A model generated the notes under the pieces. It worked only from the letters and a program-made list of their open reading frames with translations. It made no database searches and had not been told where the DNA came from. The translations under genes were made by a program, and so were the position numbers. Shown here in pieces: positions 9,284-20,136 of a DNA stretch of 64,000 nt; the stretch's first letter is position 1, and the number at the start of each line of letters is the position of its first letter. Source of the stretch: Mesotaenium endlicherianum (Eukaryota > Streptophyta > Zygnematophyceae > Zygnematales > Mesotaeniaceae); assembly GCA_009602735.1 (NCBI GenBank), contig WELA01007315.1:388888-452887 (forward strand), in the 5' to 3' direction.

Positions 9284-12200
9284 CCTAGCCTCTTGTGTGC
9301 AGATTCACGCAACGAGAAGCCTAAAGTGGAGGCTTGATGGAAGAGGTGTCTGCAAGCATCAAGGGCAACTTCAAGGGAGTTGCATCATAGCAAGCTAGAT
9401 ATGACTCATTTACCTCACTTGATCATAGTCGTTGTGTGTTGTTATATGCATTCCACGGCTAACATAGAGAGGGGTGTGCACTCCAGCGGTGCTAGAGGAC
9501 TTGTTAGTCTGTTGTGCTATCCTTCGGGTTTAAGCTTGTTGCTTTGCAAGAGACGTACCTCTCTCTCATTATATGCGTGGTAGCTAGGTTGAGGGAGCTT
9601 GGGTATGGCTGCATGTGTTGAGCAATTGAGACAGTGCGTGCAGACATGATTTACTAAGTCAAGTTTCCAAGTATGGATTGACGACAGGTTATCCTCGACA
9701 CGGTCCACGTGCACTACGTCGTCCACAACCTTCAACATGCTGCAACTTCTCTGTGAAGAGGCTTTGGCAGCAACAATGGCATCCTACAGATACCCCCTAC
9801 TCCCAACCGTGGCTATGACATTGTGTGCTTCTCTCGTTTGCCACATCGATTTGTGCTTGGAGGGTTTAGGGTATGTGCCTTGTGCTTGAATGCTATATGT
9901 TAGACGGTGCTTTGTGGTACTTGATGGGATCGTAGGAGCTTGGGGTTAAGCTTAAGGTGGGTTTAGTCAATGTGTTGAGGTTTATGGATGCGGGTCTTAT
10001 GTGATTGTTGACTTAGGTTAAGTCAATCTGCTGCATTATTTGACCTAATGTGGTGAAAGGGGTTAAGGGTTTGGGTTTATGGACGCAAGGGCTTTCCTTT
10101 GACTCTCTTTTACTTCGCATGGTTTATTAAGGGTCCGAGAGCAACCGCGGACAATGAGTACTTTGAGTGCTTGAGTTAAATGAGCTCTGGGTGTTGCCAT
10201 GTTATAGATCAGCATATTGCAACTTAGGTCTGTACGATGTGTTGAGGGATGTATGGGAAGTCAACGTGGATACTAGAGGGGGTTTGACTACTTGCCTTAG
10301 GTCCAGTTGGCTATAGGTTTTGGATGCCACCTGTACACTTGGTCAAGTGTAAGGAGGTACATAGGGACAATCCGGGTATATTAGCAGTGTGCTAAGTTTC
10401 TGCCGGCCTCGCAGCTAATTGAGCTTGCTAGAGGCGCATGCTAGGTAGTATGCAAGGTGCATTGGTATATGCGTCAGGTGCATGAAATTTGCATCCCGGG
10501 TGCTAGAGGTAGTGGATCGCCGTTAGCATATCGTAGAGCAACTATAAAATGGGCCCTGCTGCAATAGATTCACTATGCACACCTCAGTAAAGACAGAAGA
10601 GACCATCGACATTATAGACGTTCTCGCAATGCATGGCTTGAATGATCTTGTTCAGTCTGATGCACAAACATTGTTCTTGCTAGCTTGGGATTACAGTGCG
10701 AAAGTCTTACCAATGATTTATGCAAAATGTTGTTATTGGCTTGCTAAGTGCTTGTTGCAATTGCAATAGGTGCCATGTATGTGCCTCCAGAGAGGAACTT
10801 AGTTTTGAGCTATACTGAGTTTGCCCATTGTCATTGGTTGAGTCTATGTAATCCCAATATTTGCCTCGCCCTCCCAAGAATTATGTAAGATGGAGTCATC
10901 AGATTTTGACTAGACTGATGCAGCTAGGGTGTGGTGTTTACCACACGTAGCTAAGCTCATGGAAGGCAACTTACACACTTGCTTGTTATCCGTTTGACAG
11001 ACTGAGGCCAGCAAGCAGAATGTGAAGCAATGGGGACATACAGGTCGAGAGAGGCCGAGGAGTTGGCATGCTGGACGTTGCCACGTGACGCTTCCCCACC
11101 TGTCCTCAGGGCGACTTTAGGCAACTAGGCCTGAAGGAGGGAGAATTTTGAAACATCCAAACTATGATACAGTTGGTTGTTTCTGTTCCCTTTTCACTTG
11201 GATTGTGGCCCCTCACTATTTGGTGGTTGTCATTTTGGTGCATGTCTTGCTAGAAATGACTAGTATAAGTCCTTGTATGCATGCGTTGGTATAGTCAGCT
11301 AACTGAGCTACTCTTTGGTATTGGAGGAACTTGTTAATGGGGCTGGTTGTCTTTATCTCATAGCAAGCTATCTACACTTCCAAATGGAGGGGTGTAATAC
11401 GCTGACTTGAGTTTGGGTTATTCATGGATAGAGCTTTAAGGTGAGAGGGTCTGATTGGCGATACACTCTCCCCTCTGCCATTCTGGGCATTGCTCTAGTC
11501 CTGAAAAATGGACTATTCTTTTTTAGGGGAGGGACTTTCTTTCTTGCTTACTTGGGTGTTTGCACTATGTGTCCTCTCTTGGTTTTCCTTTGTTGATTAT
11601 TCCCTACCCACTCGTATCGCCGCAATCCTCTGTGACTGTCACTCTGTGTGGTTCTTATGATGCGGAGTTGTAGGCACTTCTTGGTGTGCTTATGTGGTTA
11701 GAGTTGTCGGGTCGACAGCTATTTAAGTTGGGGAGAGGATGTTGGGATGTGTATTAGGAGTATTCAGTAAGCTGTGCTTACCTGCATACTCAACAACAAG
11801 TGTATGTACTAATTGGGTCATACACTGCCACATCCTATGTGTGTACTGCATTAATAGCAGGAGCATCAGTGATTGACTGGTGTAAATCGTGAGTTGCAGT
11901 ACACTGTTGGAGCAAGTGTACGTACTACCTGAGTAAGTACATTGCCATAAGTTGGGACTGGGTAGCTATGATGCATGGCACATCAGGGACCTGCTTGAGG
12001 TGACCAGCATATTGCTCGAAACCATATGTTTCTTCGAACTTAGTGTGTTCTGAAAATGTGGTTGATTTTTTTAATTTTTTTTTGGCTCATTAACCTGATG
12101 CTTCTCATCTTGTAAGAGCATCCAATGCCATCAAACATGTTGGTCTCCCTTTTCCTTCAGTACGCTGAATTTTGAGCAGGTACCTAAGTCACGAGAAATT

Positions 12201-12583
12201 GCTGGTGAGGAGCTTTCAAGGTGTGAGCACGGCAGGAGTTGAAGACCAAGAGAAGGAGAAAAGGCTTAGTTCAGTAGGTTGAGCTTTAATAACATTCTTT
12301 CATTGTTTGACCTTGAAAGGAGGCGGTTCGATTTGGGTGTGGTTTGCATGGTATGAGGTGCTCTATTGTGTCTTTCAACTGGAAGGACTACTGTGAGTAG
12401 GGGTAAGTCTATGCATGTCTTCAGTTATTGATTGTGAAGTCAGATGGTTGCTTGCATGACAGTTTGCTGTGATTGATTTTTACTTGCATTGGGTCGGTGA
12501 ATATATCACGCTTATGTTTTGTTTGCTTGCTTTGCTTCACCTAGTTGATTGAAGTCTATTATTAAATGAATCGTATGCTGAGT
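9284..12583 (+). other. D1 internal region, no coding capacity seen
   Basis: This 3.3-kb stretch continues the D1 interior after C1. Only short, unconserved ORFs occur. From about 11005 onward it matches the inverted D2 copy at 57643-59225, so that part is element sequence; for 9284-11005 I see no second copy in the window. Confidence 0.6.
11703..11739 (+). other. Second hairpin plus PPT-like tract inside D
   Basis: GTTGTCG-GGT-CGACAGC is followed by GGGGAGAGGA and then TGTTGGGATG. It mimics the pre-LTR arrangement at 12584-12619 and is conserved in D2 near 58500-58537. It probably marks the terminus of an older element or a former LTR edge within D. Confidence 0.45.
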
Positions 12584-12617
12584 GTTGTCGAGGCGACAAC
12601 AATTTATGTTAGGGAGA
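12584..12617 (+). other. D1 pre-PPT hairpin and polypurine tract
   Basis: GTTGTCG-AGG-CGACAAC (12584-12600) followed by AGGGAGA (12611-12617) and the LTR start TGTAATGAATC. Same layout as C1, C2, C3 and D2. Confidence 0.7.
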
Positions 12618-12618
12618 T

Positions 12619-13853
12619 TGTAATGAATCAGTTCATTATTATTTTGATTAATTGCATGTATGAATACAACACTAAATAAGTATTACGTGAATATACTCAC
12701 ATGTGCGAGTTCATCTAAATGAATGTATGTCGATATAATGCGAGTTTACTTACTTTGTCAAAAAGGTCAGCAAGATGACTTTTGGTATCATAGTGTAGTT
12801 TGCTGACTTCGATGAAAAGGGCAGCAGGATGACTTTTGTATCATAGTATAGTTTGCTGAGATTGATATATCAGTTATATGGAGGATATAATATCAGTAGG
12901 TTGACATATAGTAAGCACGCTTGATATTAGCCAGTATACTTAGCTTCAATCTGCGGAGGATAGATATATTCATTCAGATTGGCACATGTGACCATAGTAT
13001 ACTGCAAGTCGGGAGGTCGACTGAGAATTGGTATCCTGTGTGGTTCACTCCTGGGTATGCGGAGCCGTCGTCAGTCAACTGAACAGTTAGGACTTCAGTT
13101 AACCCACCAATTAATATGGTCGTTACACCTAGATCCGTGGGTTCCAACTTAACAGGTTTCCCACGAAACGGCGCACCTTGCGCCGTGGTCAACCAGGTGG
13201 TTACTAGGTACATAGCAGGCTGGGATCTCGTGGTCCCTCATTTTGGACAGTAGGCTTTACAGTCGGATTTCTACTTGCAAGTCATGTGTGCACTTTTTGT
13301 GTTCGTTCTAATGACCAACCTTCACGGAAATTAACATGGTTGCTTTGTCTGCGCTCTAAATGGAGCAGACTAGGACTTCTCAAGAAGGTCTCGTCAAGGT
13401 GCATCCGTTGCCCTTGAGTTTGCTCAATTTAAAGTACTATTGACAGAGTTATGCCCTCTGACATTTCGGGGTCACACAGCGGACAGATTCTATGGTTTTG
13501 CACCTAAGTCAGTGGGATGTGTTTTAGCTACTTTATGGTCATCTGAGTGAGAGCGCCTTTGCTATTCAGTCCCCTGATGTTGTGTATGTGCTAACACATG
13601 CTTGTATGCCTGGTAGGCAAGAGGCCATGAGTTTCTAAAGGAGAAGCTCTAGTCCCCAAGCTTGCCTCTTTTTTGTGCCTTGTATTAGTGTGCAACTATG
13701 GCACACTACGGTAAGTGAGTCAAGGGTTATAGATGAGTAAACAGAATTCTTGTAAGGGCGAAGATCGCTCCCTGATTTCACACGCTTCCACCTATCTCTG
13801 ATCTTATATATTTAAATGAATATATTAATCTTGAATAAGCAAGATTCATTTCA
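12619..13853 (+). repeat. D1 3' LTR
   Basis: 1235 bp from TGTAATGAATC to GATTCATTTCA; the last 166 bp match 1-165. It holds a local tandem duplication (period about 54 bp, near 12764-12870) that is single in D2. Around 13030-13110 it is recognisably homologous to the antisense ORF region of the C-family LTR, which ties D to C. Confidence 0.75.
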
Positions 13854-13928
13854 AATAAACCGACTATAAATCGGAAATTAATCAAGAACTCTGGTTATAC
13901 GCCAATACAAGTAACACGATACAGAGTA

Positions 13929-15560
13929 GTGCAAAACGTACGATTCAGCCAAAAGAGGCTGTACGGGAGTATTTTAGAATTAGGGGATGCCTCATACACA
14001 CAGTCTGTTGCATTCATAAGCCTAGGTCAATACTTGGACAAGGATGCCTTGCTACTCTACCGCCTCTTCCGGAAGGATGAGGACTTTACCCAAGAATGGG
14101 CATTTGGAGAGCAAAAGAAGGCTAGGGATCAAAAAATCTAGAAAGAGGCTGCAAAAGCCCGATTGTCAGCTTTGTTGTCAAGGAGAGCACTGCTTGCCGC
14201 ACCAGTCCAAAGCTTAGACTTGGCTGCACTAACACAAGAACACACCGAGGCCATTCGACATCTTACAGAGGGTCAGCAGAGGGCGGCCTCTCGAAATGAT
14301 GACACCGTCGCAGAATTACGTAGTGTGTGCAGATCTGTCTGAAAAGATTGCAAATGCTCAGAAACAAGTAACACGCAGGACTGCACCATTTACTAGTCAG
14401 CAAGGTGACAGTGCCACTACCGAGATTAGTCAGGCGGAAGCTTTGGCTAGCTGTCAAAGGGACATGGAGTCTGGAGATGACTAGTTGGATCCTGAGCACT
14501 GTCTGCGTTGTTTCTCTAAATTGCTTGAAGAACGTTTCCCTGAGAATCGCAGTCTCAAGGTGCACCTTTATGTGCATTTTGTCCGTCAGAAGAACGAGAC
14601 AGTGGTGGAGGTTAAGTCTAGATTGGTGGATCTTGCCAAGAAGGCGGGAACCCACGAGCCCAGGGTAGTGGCTGACAAATTTTTGTTGTGCTTGGGCAAG
14701 GAAACAGATTGTGAAGTCAAGCACACCTATTTGCCAAGCGCGAAATTGACTGGGGCACCGATGAGGCTGTTGAAAGAGCACGCAATGTCGAAGAAGGTAA
14801 GGTCTAGTATAAGGAGACTTCCAGAACGCAAATGGCTCCTGAGAGGAGGGAGGAATCCTTGCCGCCTAAGGCCAACAGCTCTAATTTTCAATTTAAGAAG
14901 AAGAGCGGGTCTTTCAATAGGTTTGCTAAGCACGCCAACACTGTTGAGACAGCAGAGGGTTGTTGGAATTGTGAAAAATCAGGACATCAGAAGAGAGATT
15001 GTCCGTACCCAGACGCTAGGCAATTATTTGTTAGCAAAGCGCAGATATGTACATATTGCAACAAAAAGGGACACTCAGAAGATGAGTGCTGGTCTAAGAA
15101 CCCAAATCTGAAGCCCCCTTGGGCTGATGCTGCCATGAAAGAGGCAAATAAGGGTAAAAAGAAAGGAAACGGTAACTTTGGCAATTGGAAAGGTAACCAG
15201 AAGTATGATGCTATGAATGCTGAGATTGCTGATTTGAAAGCTCAATCTGCAGAACTAAATCTGCCTAATATCTATTATGATGCAGATGTTGCTGAGAAAA
15301 TTGTCTGCAAAGGCAAGAAGCTAATGCCTGATAAGGCTATGGCTGCAACGGCTGCCGAGCGAGCGGATCATGACTGTTTGGTGTCAAGGAACGTTGGGAA
15401 GCTTCCTCAGACCTTTCGAATTACTCTGGATGAGAACGAGATTGCTCAGCTACAACAAGCCAGGACCGGGACGCGTAAGACATTTAGTTTTTCACTGGAG
15501 AAGCTGAAGGCACTGGTGGAACACCGGATACAACATGCTCCTTTGGATTTTGCTCGCTGA
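13929..15560 (+). pseudogene. gag: A gag with two CCHC knuckles (frameshifted)
   Basis: Segments in three frames: 13929-14340 (a TAG at 14139-14141 and later a TGA), 14296-14835 (TAG at 14482-14484, then the gag core with the LYVHFVRQKNETVVEV block) and 14832-15560. The last carries CWNCEKSGHQKRDC and CTYCNKKGHSEDEC, two CX2CX4HX4C nucleic-acid-binding knuckles, followed by a Lys/Gly/Asn-rich linker and a short coiled coil. Family resemblance is to Ty3-type gag. Confidence 0.7.
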
Positions 15561-16002
15561 CTTGCACATTACTTACCCCTTTACGATTGACGAAGGCGGA
15601 CACCAACTGGACATAGCTGAGAAGGGTGCAAACAGCGCCTCATTGCCCACCAATTTCAGCATTGTAAGAGTGCGGAATAAAGATGGTGCTCTTAAGTTCC
15701 ATAATTGGCCAACCCCCAACATCCTGTTGGATACGGGCGCACGACTAGTCATCTTGGGAAAGCGAGCAGTGAAGGCTTTGGGATTGATTGTTTGGTATCT
15801 GAAGAAGAGCTCTTTGCAGTGGAAGACTGCATCTGGGCAAATTACAAAGTCTTGTGGGATCACTCGCAAGCCTGTGAAGATCACAGTCAACTCAGGGAAA
15901 TCTGAGGAAGTGTCACTATGGATTGAATGCACAATGACGGAGGCAGTGAGTTATGACATTCTCTTAGGGACAAAAGAATTGATCTGCAGAAGCAGAAGGT
16001 GA
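15535..16002 (+). pseudogene. A retropepsin-like protease
   Basis: NILLDTGARLVILGKRAVKALG has the DTG active site with the hydrophobic flanks of retropepsins, and YDILLGTKEL matches the C-terminal ILG block. It overlaps the end of gag in another frame. The frame breaks near 15990 before the methyltransferase. Confidence 0.75.
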
Positions 16003-16124
16003 CCTACCAGCAGAAGCAACCAACAGGAGAAAATCCTGTGAAGATGGTTTGCATTAACGAAGCAAACTATGGGGTATGAGACTGCTGCGCCACCACGGAG
16101 TACCCAGCGTACTACGACGACATA

Positions 16125-17221
16125 ATGAGGGGTGAAGAGGTAGCCTACACCAGCATCAACATGCCTGCGCCATTTGTGTGGCAACCAGAAAGGATGGAGC
16201 AAATGGGAACTGTAAGTAACATAGATCACGGCCCGCAAGAGTTGCTACCAGTACCTTATCCAGTTACCTCAGCTTTAAATCTGATGCCAGGAGTGGCACC
16301 CTTGCCTCGAGCAAACGTCCAAATGGAGAATCCATTCCAAGAAACCAGAGTGGTGGTGTTGCAGTTATTTGCTGGATTGGGATCCGGAACTATGGCGCTG
16401 AAACAAAGAGAGATAAAGGTGTCTGAGGTCCTTTATGTGGACAACAACGACAACGTCTTCAAAGCCTTTTGAGAAGCCATGAGTCAGATGCAGCAACTGC
16501 ATCACTTCGAGAACTTGGTGCCTGCATACCAGCACGTGGAGCGTATAGCTGGAGGAGATTTTCTAGATGTGAAGCTAAAGTACCTGATTTTTGCAAGATT
16601 GATTGGATCTTTGCTGGATTCCCTTGCCAGCCATTCTCTAAAGTCAGAAACAGAAGGGGATTGACGATCCACACGCGCAACACTAGGGGAAGATGGTGAA
16701 GATCATCAACTTGCTGCAGGAATGCTAGCATTATTTCCCACCTGTGTTTGTGATAGAGAACGTGTATCCAGGAGACAACTCCAACCGTATGAAGCCAGAA
16801 GAGCCATGGCTGGTTTTTGACTCGACACTTGGGCATCATTGGGATTCCAAGGGCCATAGAGATGATCTCACGGCGATCGCTTAACCCCAAGACGGTGGGA
16901 GAAGTGCTGGGATTACTTACCAAACCAGTGTCCAGGAGGGATACTTACCCACAGTGCGCCATCAACGAACCAGGACAACCAAGGGTGGTTCTGCCTACCT
17001 TCACAGCATTTCCAGTATCTTGCGCTTTCACTAAAAGAGGACCAGGGATGGTCAAGGATAAGCACAACACAGATGCTCAGTGGCGAGAGCCCACTGCTAT
17101 GGCGAAGGAATACTGCTTAGGGATCCCAGACAAAATAGTCCAGCACATTGTCAGTGCAGTGGGACAGCCGGAAGCAGCGAAGATTTTTGGCGAAATAATT
17201 GGCCAGCATACCATGACCTAG
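16125..17221 (+). pseudogene. A cytosine-5 DNA methyltransferase domain (broken)
   Basis: C5-methyltransferase motifs occur in the right order. Motif I is VVVLQLFAGLGSGTMAL (16350-16400, AdoMet binding). Motif IV is DWIFAGFPCQPFS (about 16600-16640) with the catalytic Cys in PCQ. Motif VI is VFVIENVYPG (about 16750-16775). Further C-terminal segments are REPTAMAKEYCLGIP and VGQPEAAKIFGEIIG (about 17085-17210). The frame is broken by a TGA at 16470 (probable CGA change) and by shifts near 16480, 16665 and 16830, so this copy is dead. It lies where protease and RT would adjoin. The motif-I spacing suggests a DNMT3/DRM-like or bacterial-type enzyme; I cannot place it finally. Confidence 0.75.
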
Positions 17222-18094
17222 CTATTGGAGACTATTATGACCTGGCAACAGCTGACCTTCGTCAACAAGCCTATGCCGAAGACGCCAGTCGTGACGATTG
17301 GAGTTTTTGTGGTGCCTACGCCAGATCAAAGAGCTGACAAGGGCGTACGGCAGTGATGAGAAGGAGCCTCAGAGCGCAAAAATGCAGTAGGGGAAGCCAG
17401 AAATACAAACACTCTCCTCAAAGAAGCGAGAACGGCTGAATCGGCACGATGCCATGAATTGATAGACCGTTTGGATAACAAGACAGCTGAGCTAACAGCA
17501 CCTCTAGAAAGAGAGAATACCCCCATGGAGGAGCAGGTGCCTAACGCACAGACGCCGCCACCAATCAAAGAGAACACTCCATCCTGATTAAGGGGCACAA
17601 CGAGAAGCCAGATATTTGGAACACCACCTGTAGAAGGGGAGACGTCCACGCGTGAAGTGACCCTCGAGGATGAAGAATCAGGGTATGACACCAACGCCAG
17701 CCCAAGAGCAACTGGATGTGGACATTATTGGGAGGCAAGCTCCAGTAGCTGGGAAGCTAATCAGCAATGTTTATCATCCAGACGATACTTCCAAAGAACC
17801 ACTGAGGGTGACTGAGGAATATTATAACAAGACAGTAGAGGAGGCCTATGGATCTTACGAGACCTCTCAAGCAGACCCAGACGGAAGGGAACATTAGTGC
17901 AATATTAGTAAATGGGCTGAGAAGAGTAGCCAGAAGTCAGCAGACTCTGGAGGGTCTGCAAAGACCTTATGCCTGGAGGTGATCATTGAAGACGACAAGG
18001 AGGAGTTGGACAAGAAATTGGCCAGAACACTTCCCCTGTTGAGCCCAGAGCTGAAGGCTAAGAGGCAACCGCAGAGTTTAGTTCGTCAAACGGC
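17222..18094 (+). pseudogene. A C-terminal charged region, first part
   Basis: Frames change several times. Recognisable stretches are a helical Glu/Ala/Arg segment (about 17360-17585), an ORF at 17670-17897 and LEVIIEDDKEELDKKLARTL running to the B insertion at 18095. No domain is recognised. Coding character is inferred from the way the frame resumes at 56055. Confidence 0.45.
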
Positions 18095-18966
18095 TGTCAT
18101 GATTTATTAAGTCGAGGTTGACGTACAAAACCAAGCTCTACGTGTGCGAACCATCAACCTATGAAGACCAACTTTGCACTCCTTTCGGCACCTAGCGAAG
18201 TCACACCAAATGGCCAACTTGTGACTCAATGCACCCAAAGGTGACAATGTTGACTATTCGTGACCCCAAGGACCCCTAGCTTTGTGTGCACAAATCCGCG
18301 AGCCCTTTAAATTACATAAGTCTTGCATTCCCATAGTATAAGTGCATCATTGAGACTATAACTTGGTGACTGCCTCACCTGCCCCTGGAGGAAGCTTCCT
18401 CAAGTTCCAAATTCACTTTTGAGGCGCTATCTAGGTAGAACCACCCAAGGTAAGCTCCACCAATGAGAGACACTTAGCATATTTTACGTGCTTTGCTTTG
18501 ATTGGTTTGAGTTATGCTTAGCCTATTGGAGTGGTAGTACATGCCTTGTACACAGTAGTGGACATAGGAGAGCCTCCTAGAGTGACTGCATGCATTGGAT
18601 CCGCCGCATACAATGCCGGGTTTTCAGGAGTATAAGTGCTAGAGATGTCCCTAGAGGAACATCTTTTTAGAAGTCCCGTTACGCCAGTTGTAATTCACAG
18701 TAAATATCAGTAAAGCTTACACTTTTATTTCTTGTGTTTTCAGGACCACTTAGTCTCTCTCTTGTGAAGAGCAAGCCTTGCTCGCTTCCAGTCACTAGAA
18801 GAACTTCACAAGTGGTGAGCAAAGTCACAGCTTATACCCTCTGCCATAGGACTACTCTTGAAGATCATGATGTGCTTCGAGTGATCTTTTGGGCCAGACT
18901 TCATTAGTTGTTTTCCTACCAGATTACAGTCTTGAGGTGCTCACTCTGGAAAGTACACACTTCTTA
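18095..18966 (+). repeat. B terminal repeat A1 (5' end)
   Basis: Begins TGTCATGATTTATTAAG and is nearly identical to 54909-55920, except that it lacks about 140 bp present at about 54995-55130. The similarity stops at CTTA. The 133-bp segment that follows the 3' copy is absent here. Confidence 0.8.
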
Positions 18967-19015
18967 CTTCTAAAAAGATTTTTCTTTGCCTGCACGCAAT
19001 TAGAATCTACAGCGT

Positions 19016-20136
19016 ATGCCTACCCGTAGTGGGCGTGCTTACTAGCCTTACTACGAAGGGGTTAGTGGAGAAGACTCAGACTCCGATCTCAGTACTGTCA
19101 CTGAACCCTCTGAAGGGGAGCAGCCGGCACTCGTGCTTTTTGTGATTGTCTCTGAGCCGTCTTCCCAGTGGGCTCACCACGATTCCTGGTATCCCATGGC
19201 AGGTGACCACGAGGTCAAGGTTGACATGTCCTCCCTCTTCCGCTTCAGCGGCAGACCAGGAACCTGTGATCTGGACGACACAATCTCAGAGTTCGAGGCT
19301 GAGTTCGTGACCGCGAGGCTTAAGACGCCCGCGCTCACTAAGCGTGACGTGTTCAATACGCTCATGCGCTATTTCCTCAATGAGGCCCGTGACACATTCC
19401 GTGAGAAGGGTGACGAGATCTACGCACGCACAGAGCCTGTGGGGAACCCCCAGTAGAGACCCCCCTCGCTGATCCAGTCAAGGCCTTCTGGGACGTCCAC
19501 AGGAAAGAGTTTCAGGTCGCGACCGAAGAGAAGGTGTACGAGCTGCACCACTTCTCCCGCCGCAAGAACGAGACGATCCGCATGATGTATCGCCGCTTGA
19601 CGAACCTTCGCCGAGACGTTGGCACCGTCACTAACCGAGAGGCAGCGGAGATCTTCTTGCGTGCCGTAGAGCCACGTTTGAAGGAGCGAGCCATGGCTCC
19701 TCTCATCTACCACATCGGCTCCGAGTACTCGCTGGAGGACGCTTACCTCTCAGTTGAGAAGCAGAGCTTGGCCGCCGCACGGAGCAACATTAGCGACCGT
19801 GTAGGCCTTGCATCCACGAGCGTACGCCAGGAGTCTTTGGTGATGCCATCCACGACGATGCGCCCAGCTCCGGCTCGCCAGCCCCAGCAGCAACAGCAGC
19901 CTCAGCGCTCTCAGCTGTCCCAGCAGACCCAGCAGCACGGGGCTCCGCGTGGCCGCATTTCCATGGCCGCCACGACGAGCGACCCCTGTTGGTCTTGCAG
20001 GATGACGGGCCACTCTTGCCAGAACTGCACTATTGCGCAAAATGGCAAGCCCGGTGACTGTACCTACTGTGGCCGGCAACCTGCAGATCGTATGCCTGCA
20101 GAAGAAGCGCGACGTCGAGAACGGACGCGCTCGTGA
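19016..20136 (+). pseudogene. gag: B gag (broken)
   Basis: The ATG at 19016 opens MPTRSGRAY, an in-frame TAG follows at 19043-19045, and the frame then runs to about 19450. A shift at a C-rich run there moves to the frame containing VYELHHFSRRKNETIRMMYRRL. A Gln-rich linker and a CX2CX4HX4C knuckle (CWSCRMTGHSCQNC, about 19987-20030) follow. It resembles Ty3-type gag. Confidence 0.7.

Larger units (their letters stand above)
1..13853 (+). mobile_element. D1: non-coding LARD-like LTR retrotransposon, interrupted by C1
   Basis: The left edge of the window cuts into the 5' LTR, which ends at 165 and is followed directly by a tRNA primer site. The interior runs 179-387, is broken by element C1, resumes at 9284 and reaches a polypurine tract at 12611-12617 before the 3' LTR (12619-13853). 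I find no gag, RT or integrase in roughly 3.5 kb of interior, which fits a large retrotransposon derivative. LTR ends (TGTAATGAATC / GATTCATTTCA), primer site, pre-PPT hairpin and leader resemble family C, so D is probably mobilised by C proteins. The 5' LTR start is outside the window, so its target duplication cannot be checked. Confidence 0.7.

Noticed and set aside
11740-13853. D1 3' LTR starting at TGTTGGGATG (11740)
   Set aside because: The 12619 start has the hairpin, PPT and TGTAATGAATC terminus shared with C; 11740 is treated as an older internal terminus.
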